Below, piece after piece: positions 20,478-20,697 of a stretch of 20,697 bases of DNA. The notes under the pieces are model-generated. The model was not told the DNA's origin, searched no databases, and saw only the letters and a program-made list of their open reading frames with translations. The DNA is from Thermococcaceae archaeon (lineage in GTDB: Archaea; Methanobacteriota_B; Thermococci; Thermococcales; Thermococcaceae), in the NCBI GenBank assembly GCA_027064745.1, contig JAMOPD010000044.1, positions 1 through 20,697 of the forward strand, in the 5' to 3' direction. A program made the position numbers and the translations under genes. Within the stretch, counting starts at the first letter, position 1, and every line of letters starts with the position of its first letter.

Positions 20478-20697
20478 ATGAAGATACTGTTCTTAAGTGC
20501 GGATGACTTTGAGGATTTGGAGTTGATATACCCCCTTCACAGACTGAAGGAAGAAGGTCATGAGGTCTACATTGCCAGCTTTAAAAGAGGAGAAATAAGA
20601 GGTAAGCATGGCTATTCTGTTAAAGTCGACTTGGCATTCAGTGATGTCAATCCGGACGAGTTTGATGCCCTTGTTCTGCCCGGAGGAAAGGCTCCTG
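20478..20697 (+). CDS. pfpI: PfpI-type intracellular cysteine peptidase / DJ-1 family (3' end outside window)
   Basis: The first 73 codons are present: MKILFLSADDFEDLELIYPL, HRLKEEGHEVYIASF, GKHGYSVKVDLAF and DEFDALVLPGGKAP. This is the N-terminal part of the PfpI/DJ-1 fold, including the conserved E (FEDLE) that supports the catalytic Cys and the LPGG turn. The nucleophile Cys elbow lies beyond the window, so catalytic competence cannot be checked. P. furiosus PfpI forms hexamers or larger rings with peptidase activity, and related enzymes act as deglycases. The start is supported by GGAGGTGG and the TATA box upstream. Confidence 0.9.
   Translation, partial: MKILFLSADDFEDLELIYPLHRLKEEGHEVYIASFKRGEIRGKHGYSVKVDLAFSDVNPDEFDALVLPGGKAP

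Overview
The window looks like chromosomal DNA of a Thermococcus-like hyperthermophilic archaeon (Euryarchaeota, Thermococcales). The reasons are the tail of a membrane-bound hydrogenase (Mbh) operon, archaeosine synthase ArcS, a PfpI-type peptidase, a CGP-CTERM surface protein, an archaeal enolase, GGTGA/GGAGGTG ribosome sites and TTTATATA-type TATA boxes. From memory, mbh, trxB, ornithine aminotransferase, deoC, eno and a radical-SAM gene occur in the same order in T. kodakarensis (about TK2093 to TK2109). The base composition suggests a lower-GC member of the genus. The species is not identified.

Layout. 1-419: end of a NuoI-like 4Fe-4S subunit gene, most likely mbhN. 569-2657: minus-strand genes for a small helical protein, a ferritin-like diiron protein, an overlapping two-helix membrane peptide, and a membrane-anchored SagB-type nitroreductase. 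2757-5056: a THUMP protein diverging from an operon of an Orc1/Cdc6-like ATPase and a YdjM-like membrane hydrolase. 5128-7126: thioredoxin reductase, then a gene broken by a one-base frameshift. 7363-8700: class III aminotransferase (ornithine type) behind a perfect 18-bp palindrome. 8885-9682: secreted Cys-cluster protein. 9906-10883: deoC followed 3 bp later by a roughly 100-aa protein that I read as a Family 4 (A-domain) encapsulin. 10902-13852: ECF transporter S component, enolase and a LipS-like radical SAM enzyme. 13853-15857: a decayed zone with a wrecked methyltransferase gene, an intact SPOUT methyltransferase gene, a frameshifted GOLD-like gene and an orphan C-terminal fragment. 15858-19651: CGP-CTERM protein, ArcS and a coiled-coil protein on the minus strand. 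19935-20697: Lrp/AsnC regulator and the start of pfpI.

The strongest unexplained signal is a family of short (about 48-71 bp) inverted-repeat elements with ends ATACTGTCAGGATAA / TTATCCTGACAGTAT. Seven clear copies and one decayed copy lie between intact genes or inside dead ones. Two copies are flanked by perfect 7-bp direct repeats at the same offset. One of these (13958-14022) splits the methyltransferase pseudogene so exactly that removing the element plus one 7-bp repeat rejoins the reading frame. This is good sequence evidence for a mobile, non-autonomous MITE-like element. No transposase is present in the window.

The second highlight is the deoC plus A-domain encapsulin pair, a candidate protein nanocompartment carrying deoxyribose-phosphate aldolase.
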